Source of the DNA: Auxenochlorella pyrenoidosa
Lineage: Eukaryota > Chlorophyta > Trebouxiophyceae > Chlorellales > Chlorellaceae
Direction: 5' to 3'
NCBI GenBank assembly: GCA_001430745.1
Contig: KQ481955.1
Span: forward strand, 672,964 to 701,064
DNA: 28,101 nucleotides
Below, one piece after another: positions 1 through 12,000 of the stretch (position 1 is its first letter; each line of letters opens with the position of its first letter). Position numbers and translations under genes: made by a program. A model generated the notes under the pieces. That model was not told where the DNA came from. It did no database searches and worked only from the letters and a program-made list of their open reading frames with translations.

Positions 1-3000
1 CCCAGCTTGTCGAGCACGGCCGCGGCTGCAGGGTGGACAGCTACGGCCCGCTGTTCCAGCTGGCAGCCCGGTTGGCCAAGCTCAACTTCCCTGCTCAGTT
101 AACTCCGGGTGGCGGCAGCGGCGGCGCCGGCGACGGCAGCCACGCAGCAGTCGTGTCGGAGGCAGCGTCAGCAGTCGCCGATGAAGTGCCGGAGCTCCCG
201 CGAGGCGCCAGCGCTGTGCCCTCCGACTTCCTCTGTCCCTCGCTGTCTGCCCAGGTGCTGCGCTTCCTCCTTGCCCTGGTGGCGGCGCACGCCAAGGCAG
301 CCGGCGCCAGCGAGGGCCCCACAGCGGTCGGCAAGGTCGCCGCCGCATGGGCACCCGTCTTTGTGCGGACGCCCGCCCGGGAGCTGCTGGCGCTCGCACG
401 CGCGCTCCTCTCGCCGCCCTGCGGCTACCCTCTGGCGCGGCACTTTGGGCAGCCGCTGCTGGGGGCGCTGGGGCGCTGCCTGCTGGCGGGTGAGCAGCAG
501 CTCGAGCCGGGACGTGGTGGCTGGCAGGGTAGGCCGCTCACCCTACAATCTTTCGCTTGTCGCCTGGCCGCAGCTTTCGAACGTCCACCCTCAACCCTCA
601 CAATGCCTCACCTCTCTGCCTGGTTTGCTTCCCGGCTGCAGGGGAGCACACGGAGCTGTGCTGGCCGCTGCTTGCAGACGCCTGCGCCACCCTGCGCCCC
701 GACGCCACTGCCGGCAGCGCTGGCGTGCCCATCATTCTCACAGCCTCCGGCGTGGGTGCGCAGCTGGCAGCCCTGGTGCGCAGCAAGCTGCAGTCTTTCG
801 ACAGGGCGGCAGGCGAGGGCGCGGCGGCAGAGGCCTGGGCCGCGCTGGCGTGCCTGCCGCACGCGGCGGAGAGCGCCGCGCAGGCGGCTGCGTGCTGCGA
901 GGCACTGGCAGCTGCCACTGCGCCCCCCGAGGCTGGCGACGAGGCTGAAGAGCAGGCCTGGGGCGGGGCGCTGCTCACCCTGCACTGCGGCGCGCTGGGG
1001 GCGCAGGCCGCGCTGCTGGCGGCCAGCGGCGCAGAGGGGGGCGCCCAGGTGGCGGCGACGCTGCTGCCGCAGGCGCTGTCGCTGCTGGCGGCGCACCCGG
1101 GCTGCTACCACGCGGTGGCGGCCGCTGCCGAGGTGTTGCAGGCGGCTGCGGCGGCGGGGGGAGCCCTCAGCCAGGACCAGCTGAGGGAGCTGCTGCCGCT
1201 GCTGGCCCCCAACCTGTCGGCGGCCAGCCAGCCGCTGCGGCGCGAGACGCTGCGCGTGCTGTGCTGCTTCCCGCAGCCCGCCATGCTGGCGCCCGCTGGG
1301 TCGGGTGAGCTCCGGCTGGCCGCAGCAGTTGGCTGCTGTGCAGGCCCTTGCTCTGACTTGCACTTGTGCCTGGCAATGGCCGCGTGCACGGCTGGGCTGG
1401 ACTCAAAAGCCGCAGTGGCGTCTTGCGCTGCTCACGGCAGGTGAAACCTTGAGAAATCCTGACCCCTGGCTGAGACAGTTTGCTGTCCTGTGCGTTTCTG
1501 CTGGTGCAGAGGACGCCTTGACCGGCGCGCCGCAGCCCGCCTGCGACGCTCTGCAGCAGCTGCTGTCGCTGGAGAGCAGGCAGCAGGGCGTGGACGGCGG
1601 CCGGCCGGCAGGTGGGTCGGCAGCCCTGCGTCGGCTTCCAGGCTGGCAGGCTGGCAGGCCTGCTGGAATACAGCGCTGCCCTGCGAGGCCCTCCCGGCTT
1701 AGGTTGCACCCTTGTGGCCTCCCGACGCGGCTCACCGGGAGCGCCCAGCTGCTGCTGCCCGCCAATGTCGCCTGCACATCGCGAGCCATGTGCCGGCGCC
1801 ACGCCCTGCCTGCAGTGGTGTCGCTGGGCCGCCTGCGCAACTACCTGGAGTACCGCCGCCTGCCAGACTGGATGGTACCGGCAGTGACGCACTCCCTGCT
1901 CGGAGTGCTGCACATCAGGTGGGCGGGGCCAGGGCGGGCAGCCGGGCTCCTGCGTAGGAGCCTGTGCGCTGTGCCTGGGCACCATGTGCGTCGCGCATGC
2001 GAGCGCACGGCGCCTGGAGGCTTCTCGCACCGTGCTCGCCGCACTGTGTACGTGTGGGGTGATGCTAGGCATGCTGGAGGGGTGCGCGCCACCCGTGCGT
2101 GCCGCTCCCCACACGCTTTGTCCACGCTCCTGACGGAGCATCAACCCCTGGCGCCCGACCCCCTCCTGCCAGGTTTGCCGCGCTGTGGAACCCGGCCCAC
2201 GATGCCCTGGCCATGGCCCTGGACACCTATCCCTCTGTGGCCTGGCCGCTCATGCACTCCCAGCTGGCAGCGGCCCAAGAAGCTTTCCTAGCCGGCGACT
2301 GCTACGCCCGGCCAGAGGCGGCCGCCGCTGCAGCGCTGGCCGCCGCCGGCGGTGCAAACGGCGCGCAGCAGCCGGCGTTGCTGCGCGAGCGGTTTGCCGC
2401 CGCGGTGGCCAGCGGCGAGGCGGCAGCGGCAGGTGGCAGCACCGACGCAGGCGTGCGGCTGACGCACCTGCTCAAAGCCCTGGCAGCGGCCAACAACAAT
2501 GTGATAGAGAGCAGATCGCGTGAGTGGGTGCCCCTCTTCCTGGCATTTGCTGCCGCTGGTGCGGGCGGCGAGGACGGAGAGGCTGGTGCAGCTGGCCTGG
2601 CCCCTGCAGCTGCAGCAGCAGCCGGGGACAGCGACGAAGACGAGGAGGAGGAGGGTGCCGAGGAGGGCGGCGCGGCGGCGGGCGCGGGCGAGCGGCGGGG
2701 CGTGGTCGCGGCTGGCATCGTGTCGGGGCGCGCCTGGCGGTCGGGCCTGCGCGACTGGCTGGCAATGCTGGCGGGCCTCAAGGGCGCCCGCGGCATGTTC
2801 CAGTGGGAGGTCGTGCAGGCAAGGGCTGGCGGCCACGCATGCTGCACGGGTCTCTGTCGTGGGGCACTGCATGCGCCGCCGATAGGCCTCGCACACCGCA
2901 CTGACTGCATTGCACCGGAAGCGCCGGCCTGCGGCTCCACAGCCTGCTGGGTCCTCACCCTGCCGCCTCACCCTGCCGGCCTCTACCCCCTCTTGCCTGC

Positions 3001-6000
3001 CCTCCCGAGACCTGCAGCGCGCGGTGGCGGTGCAGCTGATGGACGTTGACCCGGCGGTGCAGCAGGGCGCGCTCAAGTGCCTCAAGGCGAGTCGCGCGCC
3101 GGGGCCACAGCCCGGGGACCAGAAATGTGGCGGCGGGCACGCGAGCCACGCTCTGCCTGGTCACACAGCTTGGTTTGTTGCCGGCACGCACTGGTGTTCT
3201 GCGCGTAGGCGTTCCGCGCTCCATGGCGTCGTGGATCAGCCCGCCGGCGCCTCGAGCCGGGCGGACTGTGTCACTGCGGGCCTCGCATGGCCTTGACTGC
3301 CCGCCCGCCTGCCCCACTTACCCCCACCCCCCCACACACCCCCCTGCAGGTGTTCAAGCTCAAGTTCCTGCTGCCCTACCTGGAGCGCCTGCTGCGCCTG
3401 GCCGACAACAAGACGCTGCGTTCGGAGCTGACCGCCTTCCCGCTGGCCGTCAGGCAAGCCGCCAGGCGGGGCATCTCGCGGGCAGCTTCCTTGGTCCTCT
3501 GCAGAAGCGGCTCGGGGCGTGGGAGAGCCTGGCGCATGCAACTTCACCTGCTGAGAGCCTGGCAGTGGGGCCGGTTGCATTGCCTTCACAAGTGTGTATG
3601 CCTGCCCTTGCCCAGCCTTGAGCGTCTTGCAACCGTGCCTGCCTCGCCCCTCCCGCCCCCCGGCCCTGCAGCGCCTCCTCCCTGCGCGAGGACGAGGGCG
3701 GCGCGGCGCTGCTGTCTGAGCACCGCCCCGGCGTTGTGCCCCTGCTCATTCGCCTGCTCTACCCAAAGATGCGCAAGCGCAGCGGCCGGCTGGGGGGCAA
3801 GGGTGAGCACCAAGAGTGGCGTGGAAGCTTACGCTCGAGCCTCAAGGCTGTTGTGGACTGCGGTGTGGAGGCGGCGCAGCAAGGGGGTAGAGGGGTTTGC
3901 CCTCAGCGGCGACGGCGGCGGCGGCAGCAGTGCTGTGGCGCCTGCAGTACGCTCCCCGAAGCTCGCATGCGCCGCCCGCACACGTGCCCGCCGTGCAGGC
4001 GCCCCAGGCTCGGCCCGCGCCGCCATCCTCAACTTCCTTGCCGCTGCGGAGCCCGGCGAGCTGCGCCCCCTGCTGGAGCTATTCCTGGCGCCGCTGTCGG
4101 CCGCCTTTGTGCGGCCGCCGGCGGGCGGCGAGGAGGAAGCGGCACTGGGCGCGCTGGTGGCGCTGGATGACCCCGACCGACACAGGTGCGACCGCCCCGC
4201 CTCGTTGGCGGTTGTGGCCCTGCACGCGTGCCTGCGTGCTCCCTGCCGCCGCCTTGGATGCGAGTGGCAGGCGCCGTGCCCGGGGCTGCGCGCCCTGGCC
4301 CTCTCTTCGGGATGTTCGGACGTTCACAACTGGGCCCGGCTGCTGCGCCGTGCAGGCTCATCGAGGGCCCCTGGTGGGGCGCCTGCCTGGGCCGGCAGCC
4401 GGGCGCCTGGTGGCTGGCGCACATCGACGCCGCCGCGCTGGGCGCCCAGCCGCTGCGCCGGCGGGTGGGCTTCCTCAACACTCTGGAGGACCTGCTGAAG
4501 CACCTGGGGCACCGCCTGCAGGTGGGCGGCGCTGGCCCGGCCTGCCTGGCAGCAGACGGGCGGGCGGGCGGGCGGGCGGGCTGCCTGGGATTGGGTTCTG
4601 AGCGGCCGCAGCCTGTGCCGCTTGCGTTGCACCACAGCAGAGGGACTGGGAGTGGTGGGCAGGCAGTACTTGCGGGCGGTGCCAACGCTGTGCATGTAGG
4701 TCGCGCATTGTGCGGCGCATTAGAGTGCCATGCATCCGCTGCCGATGCCATCAGCCATCCTCCAGGCAATTTCGCCCTCAACCCCCCCACCCCCACCCCC
4801 CCCACCCCACCCCCCACCCCCGCCCACCCCCGCCCCCCCCCTCCTTCCCCCCAGATGTACCTCCCCGAGCTGCTGGCCCTGGCCACTGTTCTGCTTGAGG
4901 GTGGCGTGGCGCCCCTGCAGGCAGCCGCAGGGCCCGCCCCTGGCGGTGAGTCTGGCGTCACGGCCCCGCCCGACGCGGCAGAGGGCGCCAAGGAGGTGCG
5001 GGCCCACAGCCTGCGCCTGGTGGCTGCCATACTGGAGCGCTTCCCTGCGGCCTGCGACTGCGGCTTCTTGTGGCCCCGCCTGCTGGCGGCCGCCCAGCCG
5101 CTGCTGCCGCGCCTGGCAGCCGAGAGCGCGGCAGACCGCGCGCCACCCCTGGTCGAGCTGGTGGCAGCGCTGGCAGCCTCGCAGCACCTGGCGCCCGTGC
5201 TGGCAGACGGGCTGTCCACTGCTGTGCCTGCTGCGGCGCCCGCGGCGGCGGCCCCCCGCCGCCGGAGCTGGTGGCGCCCTGCGCCGAGCCCTGGGCGGCA
5301 GAGCGGCGGTTGGGAAGCGGCCTGCTGGCGGCCACGGTGGGCGCGCTGGCTGCGCCAGTCTGCTCAGAGCCCTCCCGCGTGGCCATGCTGGGCGCGCTGG
5401 AAAGCATCTTCGACATGCCAGACCCGCTGCCGCAGCAGATCCTGGGCCCGCACATGCCCGGCCTGCTAGCCGGCCTGAAGAGCATCGTGGTGGCAGGTGG
5501 GCGGGCAGCAGCAGGCTGGGCAGGTTGAGCGGTGGACAATTAACGTGTTCTCACTGCGTGTGTTTGCACCCTGAGTGTGTTTTGCGGTGAAACATGGAGC
5601 AGGCCTGGCCATGCGGTCACTTGCTGACCTCGCTCCTGCGTGCACTTGCCACGCTCTTCCTGGCTGCAGTCTGGCAGCAGGCCGGCAGCAGGCAGCCCAC
5701 CGGCGCCCGCGCCCGAGCAGCAACCGGCGGCAAGGACAGGGGCACTGCACCGCGCGCTGCCACCGCGGGGCGCGCTCTGGCCATCTTGGAGCTGGTTGGC
5801 AGCCGCGTGGCAAGCTGGGAAGCGGCGCAGCAGCTGACGGAAGCGCTGCTGCCGCTGCTGCAGCCGCGGGAGGGCGGCGCGGGGCGGCGGCGGGGGCGCA
5901 GGGGCGACGAGCGGCTGGTGGAGCGCACGCTGGCCGTGCTGGCCGCGCTGTGGTCACGCCTGCCGCGCGCCGAGCTGGCTCAGCGGCCCGCGGCGCAGGC

Positions 6001-9000
6001 GCAGCTGCTGGCAGTGGCGGCAGCGCTGGCGCCGCTTGCGGGCAGCCTGCAGGAGAGGGACAGCCGGTGAGAGGCGACGACGACACTTCCGCTCCGGGCC
6101 TGGCACCACTTGCTGCTCCCTCCGCAGCCCTACTGCCTGGCTTCATTCAGAAGGAATCAGCAGCCCCATGCAGCGCTGCAGGCCCCTGCTCTGCCTTTTC
6201 TGGCCCAAGCTTCTGACCCCGTCTTGAGGGCCCCCCTCCTCCCCCGCGCAGGCAAGCGCTGTGCGCCGCCTACGCCTCGGTGGCGGGCCTGCTGGAGGAG
6301 CTGTCGGATGCAGCTCAGCTGCTGGCCGAGCTGAACGCTATGTCGGCCACAGAGGTGTGTATGCTGGCTGGGATCGGGCTTTTCGCCTTGCCTCACTCAT
6401 CGTAGCCGTGCTGCAAGCCAGCCATGCACAACTCTTGAAGCGACCGACCGGATGCTCCGCTTCATTTCGTGGCTGTTGCCCCCACCGTTGACTGCTTGTG
6501 CAACTCGCCCATCCCCTCCCTTGCCCAAAGATTGACGAGCTGGACTACGAGCGCCGCATGGCCGGCTACTCGCGCCTCCTCCCAGACGCCTGGCAGCCCA
6601 TGACTGCGCGGCAGGCGGTCCCGCTGCTGCACACGTGCCTGCACGACCTGCGCAACGCGGGTGAGGCGCAGGCTGCAGGGCACTGAGGGTAGGGTAGGGC
6701 AGCTTTAGGTTTGGGGTCCAAGCACCTTTGGCGGTGCATCCTGCACAGCCCTGCCGCCACCGACCCCGCGTGCTACACACCCCTGCAGACGACCTTGCGC
6801 TGCGCCATGCTGCCAGCCAGGCGCTGGGGCGCTTCATCGAGGGAGCCGCGGCCGCGACCGCCGCGGCAGGCGCAGGCACGGGCAGCGCCGACGGCCTGCT
6901 GTCGGCCGCGCAAAAGGCCCTCTTCCCGCAGCTGAAGCGCGGGCTTCCAGCGCCCAACCTGGCTGTGCGGCAGGTGAGGTGCTCCAAAGGATGGGTGGAT
7001 GGTTGGTCGGTCAAGTCGGCCGGCAGCGGCGACGGTGCAGCTGTGCTGGGATGGCTTGGGGGGCACCGCGCCCTCGCCAGTTGCTCGTCGCGACAGCTCC
7101 CAGCCTGCTGGCGCGGGCTGCTGCTGCTGCGCTTGCCCCGTGCGAGAGGCCCTTCCTTGCAAGGCGCTGGCCAGCCAAGGGTATGCACGTCCGCCCCTCC
7201 CCTCCTCACCTGCAGGAGCACCTGTCGCTGCTGCGCCAGCTGGTCCTGGCCTTCCCCGCCCACTACCCCGACCTCGTCGTCCTCACAGGTGGGGGCCCAG
7301 GCTCACGGGCCGTGTTGTGTGTGTGTGGGGTGGGGGGGTAAGGTGGGGTGGGGGGTGGGTGGGGTGGGGGGGGGGGCGGGGGCGTTGAGAGCGCGCTGAG
7401 CAAGGCGTGCCGTCAAGGGGTACGAGCTGGCCCGGCACGCAGCAGCACCTTTCCACCTTTCCACCCATGTTGCCTGCCTGCCTGCCCTGCAGACAAGGAC
7501 AGCGAGGTCGACTTCTTGCTGAACGTGGCGCACATCCAGCTGCACCAGGAGGGCGAGGTGGGCGCGCAGCCCGCAGCTCGTGCTTGGCTCGCTGCGCCGC
7601 CACAAGCAGCCGGGCCTGGTCTGTCCCGACGCTCTCGTTGCACAGCAGTCTCCCCTGCCGCGCCTGCGCGCCGCCCCTGCAGGGCGCTGGCGCGCTTCAC
7701 ACGGCTGCTGCGGCGCGGCGCCGAGGCCCACGGTGCTGCTCCCGCGGTGGCGCCCCCGCTGGGCGTGGGCGCGCTGGTGGGCATCGTGCAGCCCCTGCTG
7801 CTGGCCATGATTGTGGAGGGCAAGGCGGGCGAGGAGGCGGGGGGCCACGAGCAGAAGCAGGCCGACAAGGACAGGGGTGCCAACGTGACGGATGCGGCGG
7901 TGACGGCGCTGGGCGCGGTGGCGGGGGCGCTGCCCTGGGTGCAGTACCAGCAGCTGCTGGGGCAGCACCTGCGGCTGGTGAAGCGCCACGCGGGTGCGCG
8001 GGCCTGCCTGTGGGAGGGGCCAGCTGGGCTCCCTGGGGTGCCCCGGCCTGCAGGCGCCCTTGCAGACGTGGGCGAAAGGCGGGCGGCTCGTGCGCCCCCG
8101 GGGATGCTGGTCGGCCATGCACAACGTGGTCTAGCATGTCCGTACCCCCAGCCCAGCTGGTATGTCTCCGTGCCCCGCCCCTGGCTGCCCCCGCAGACGA
8201 CGACGCCTCCAAGGCCGTCATTCGGGCCGTCTGCATGATCCTGGATGCCTTCCACTTCCCGCTGCCCGACGACGCTGATGCCGAGGCGGCAGCCCAGGCG
8301 GTGGCGGCGGCCGCGGGGCAGGAGCTGCGCGCGGCTGCAGAGGCGGGCGACGAGGCGGCGGTGGCGGCGGCCGAGGCGGGCATGGTGGCGGCCCGCAGAG
8401 CCGCTGCAGCAGAGGGGACGGGCGCAGCGGAGGCCGCGGATGAGGGAGAGGAGGCAGAGGAGGGAGGCGACGAGGCCGAGGCAGAGGAGGTGGGGGAGGC
8501 GGCGGCCCCCGCCAACGCCGCGTCTGCAGCCCCCGCGGGCGAGGTGTACCGCATGCTGGCCAAGCGGGTGGTGCCCGAGCTGCAGCGCATCATGGTGGAC
8601 AGGGACACTGTGCGCGCGCCCGTGGCGCTGGCGGGTGAGGCAGCCCAGCGCCCGTGCCCTGGGCCCGCGCCTGTGGGTGCATGACTACCCTGGCTGGCTC
8701 GACGCACGCTGGCTAGCAGGCCAGCAGCAGCCTGGCTAGGCTGCCCGGCGGTACACGGGGCAAGCTCATCCTGGGCCTCCCACCCCTACCCCCTCCCTGC
8801 AGTGGTCAAGGTGCTGCAGCTGCTGCCGCCCGCGGCGATGCGCTTCCAGCTGCCCCGCACGCTGCAAAAGGTGGCCAACCTGCTCAAGGCGCGCATGCAG
8901 AGCTCACGGTAGGCAACAGGCTGCGACGGGCGCTGCAGGCCACCTCGGCCGGTGTATGCGCTAGAAGCCACCCTCCCGCTGCATGCCGCGCAAGCCCGCT

Positions 9001-12000
9001 GCGCACCCTGCACCTTGGTTGCTGCGTCAGGGTTGCCTCACCCACCAACACGTGCGAACCCGCCGGCGCCCTCTCCCTCTAAACCCTCTCCCACGGCCCC
9101 GCCCCCTGCCCGCGCCCAGCGACTCTGCCCGCGCCGTGCTGGTCTCCATGGTGAAGCAGCTGGGCGCCGACTACCTGCCCTTTGTCTGCGAGGTGCTGCA
9201 GTCTGGTGAGGGGCCTGCAGGGCGGCGCGGCCTGAGCTGGCCGGGCTGGTGGCTGGCCTGCAGGGCAGCGCGGGCTGAACAGCAGCACCAGCTGAGCATG
9301 TGGGGCTGGCCTGGCTGGGGCCGTAAGCACGCGCTGCGGCCCCGTCTGCGCCCTGCACGGCCACTCCAGCCGCATGGCCACCCGGCGGCGCCAGTGCTGC
9401 CGGCGCACTCACCCCTCTGCTGCCCCTGCCCACCGCTGCCCCGCCCGCGCTGCAGCCTGCCCCGCCAAGGGCTACACTGCCCACGTGCTGGGTTACACGG
9501 TGCACGCGGTGGTGGAGGCGGTGGCGGCGGTCGGCGAGCCCGGCTGCCTGGACGACTCGCTGCTGCTCATCCTGCCGCTCATGGAGGTGGGTGCGCCCGC
9601 CCTGGCGGCGCCTTGCAGCCTCCTGGCCGTTGCTCGTACCCGTCTGCAGACCGGGTTGGCCGCCCTCCCTGAGCCCCCCAGGGCTGAGCTCCCTGCGCCC
9701 CCCCACCACCCACTCACCCACCATTCACCACCCACCACCCCTCTCCAGGCCGACTTGTTTGGCGACGTGGCAGAGGCCAAGGAGGCCGCCGAGTTCGCCT
9801 CGGCCTACAAGGAAGCCCGGAAGTGCCGCGGGTGAGCGCCGGGTGCCAGCGCCTGCTTGCCCTCCCGCCGCCCGCTCGCATTGCTCCCCCCCCCATGGCA
9901 GCGCTGCCTCCCTGCTGCCGAGCTCCTGCTTGGGAGGTTCGGCTGTGATCTGCTTGCCCCGCTGTCAAGGTCCATCGCAATGCGCCCTCCATCGTGTTGT
10001 TCGGGCGCAGGTATGAGACCTACCAGCTGCTGGCCCGCATCATCACGTTTGGGGAGCGGATCGCCGAGCTGCTGACGACGGTGCAGAGCCGGCTGGGCGA
10101 GGCGAGCCACCCCAAGACGCGCAGCAAGCTGGCGCAGCTGCTGCAGCATGCCGCACGCGGCGTGCTGGCCAACCCCACAGGTGCCTGCGTGGGCGGCTGG
10201 GCGGGCGGCCAGCCGTGCCGGGTGCTTAGCCGCTAGCACACTCTTTCCAGCAGCCGCCCAGGTGCCCGCTGCTGATGGCTGCGGTACCATCTGCACATTC
10301 CCCAGGGTATCTTGATGCTCAGGCATGCAGCCAGTCCCCTGCTCCTTCCAACTGCAGCCACTGCCGAGGATGTGTGCATGTTCTTCTTTGCCACCGCCGA
10401 CGCCGGCCTGACTGCCGAGGAGGCGGCACGGGAGAAGGCAAAGGCGGCTGCGGGTGCAGCGGTGCCTTCCGGTGAGGAGCGCGGCGGCGCGGGCGGCGGG
10501 CATGCACGCACGCATGCGGGCAGGCCCACTGTACGTCCTGCAGGCCTTCTTCCCTGGATGGGGAATGTTGTTGCGCAGCTTGACAGCTCTTGTGCCAGCT
10601 CACAAAACTTTGCCTTGCCAGCTGTGCGGCCGCGTGCTTCCTGCTCCTTGCCTGCAGGGCGCGGCGAGAGCAACGAGGCCGAGCGCGCGGCGGCGCTGCA
10701 CCAGCCGCTGCTGGTGGAGTTTGCGCTGAGCCTGCTGCAGGGCGCGCTGCGCAAGGGCATCATCAACCCGCGAGGCCCGGGGGCAGGTGTGCGACTTCCC
10801 TCCGTCCACCTTTACAACGCATCGCGTCTGCCTGTCTCTTCTGCTCCTTGTTTTGTGACACCTGGCCTGCTGGCCCGCTTGGCGCCGCTGCGTCCTGCCG
10901 TCGCAGCTGCTGCTGCCGGCCCACGGCATCACCGCCTTGCTCGTCTCAGGCACTGCGCTCTGAGTGATTCGCGCTGCTGCCATGCTCCCTGCGCCGTGCC
11001 TGTCCTGACCGCCACATTCCAAGCCCCTGCGCCACCCCAACCCACCTGCAGCCGAGCTTCTGGACCCGCTGCTGCCGCTGCTGGTGCGGGCGCTGCGCTC
11101 GCGGCACGCCCCCTCTGTCACCACCGCGCTCCAGGCGCTGACGCTGCTCATGCAGAGCCAGCTGCCCGGGCTGTCCAAGACGGCGGCAGGCGAGGGATGC
11201 GTCCTGCCCTGGCCCCTGCACTTGGACTTGGGAGGTGCTGTGCTGGCACCTTGCTTGGGAGCGCTTGCGTTCTGCCAGCGGTCCACCGTTGCCACTGTCG
11301 ATGCGGGTCAAACAGGCAGTGGATGCAGCGAGGTCGCCTTTCTGTTGGGTGTGCCTCAGCGCGCTGCGCGCCTGCTTGCCCACATCCAGTTTCCTCGTTC
11401 CTCCGGCTGCAGATGCTGGCAAGGCAGTGACAGACCTGCTCAAACGCTGCCCAAAGACCTCGCACCCCATCGCTCAGGCAAGGAGCGCTGCGCGTGCATG
11501 CTGGGTAGGGTGCGGCTGAGCGGGCTGCGGCCTGCTGCAACTCAAGTAGCTGCAACACTCCGCTAGGTCGAACGAGTCCTTCAGTTCACACCTAGCGGCC
11601 CTGTGTTCTTGTGTTTGTTGTATGTATGAACCAATTTCATTCGGATGTATGATGCACCACTGGCACCCCCACTCCTCCCCCCTTGCTGCAGGACTGCTTC
11701 AAGCTGCTCGGCGGCATGCTGCGCCAGTGCGAGCGCTGGCAGCCCGGCACCAGCCAGCTGCGCTTCCTGGTCACCTGGGCCTTCTCCGACCTGGAGGAGG
11801 GGGCGGGGCGGCAGAACGCCTTCCACCTGCTCAAGGCGAGCTGAAGAGCGCTGGGCGCCGGCGCCGCCGCACTGCCGCTGCACCCCGGGCGCGGCGCTGC
11901 GAGCTTGATGCTCTGCACTGCTGCAATGACTCCCCGGCCTGCGCTCGCTGTCGCCTCGCCACACACCCACACACCCACCACCACTTGCACCGCTGCAGGC

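Noticed and set aside
4029..5219. 396-codon minus-strand open frame
   Set aside because: It overlaps UTP20 exons 9-11 and reads through G/C homopolymers as Gly/Pro runs. It has no recognisable domain and is a shadow of high GC.
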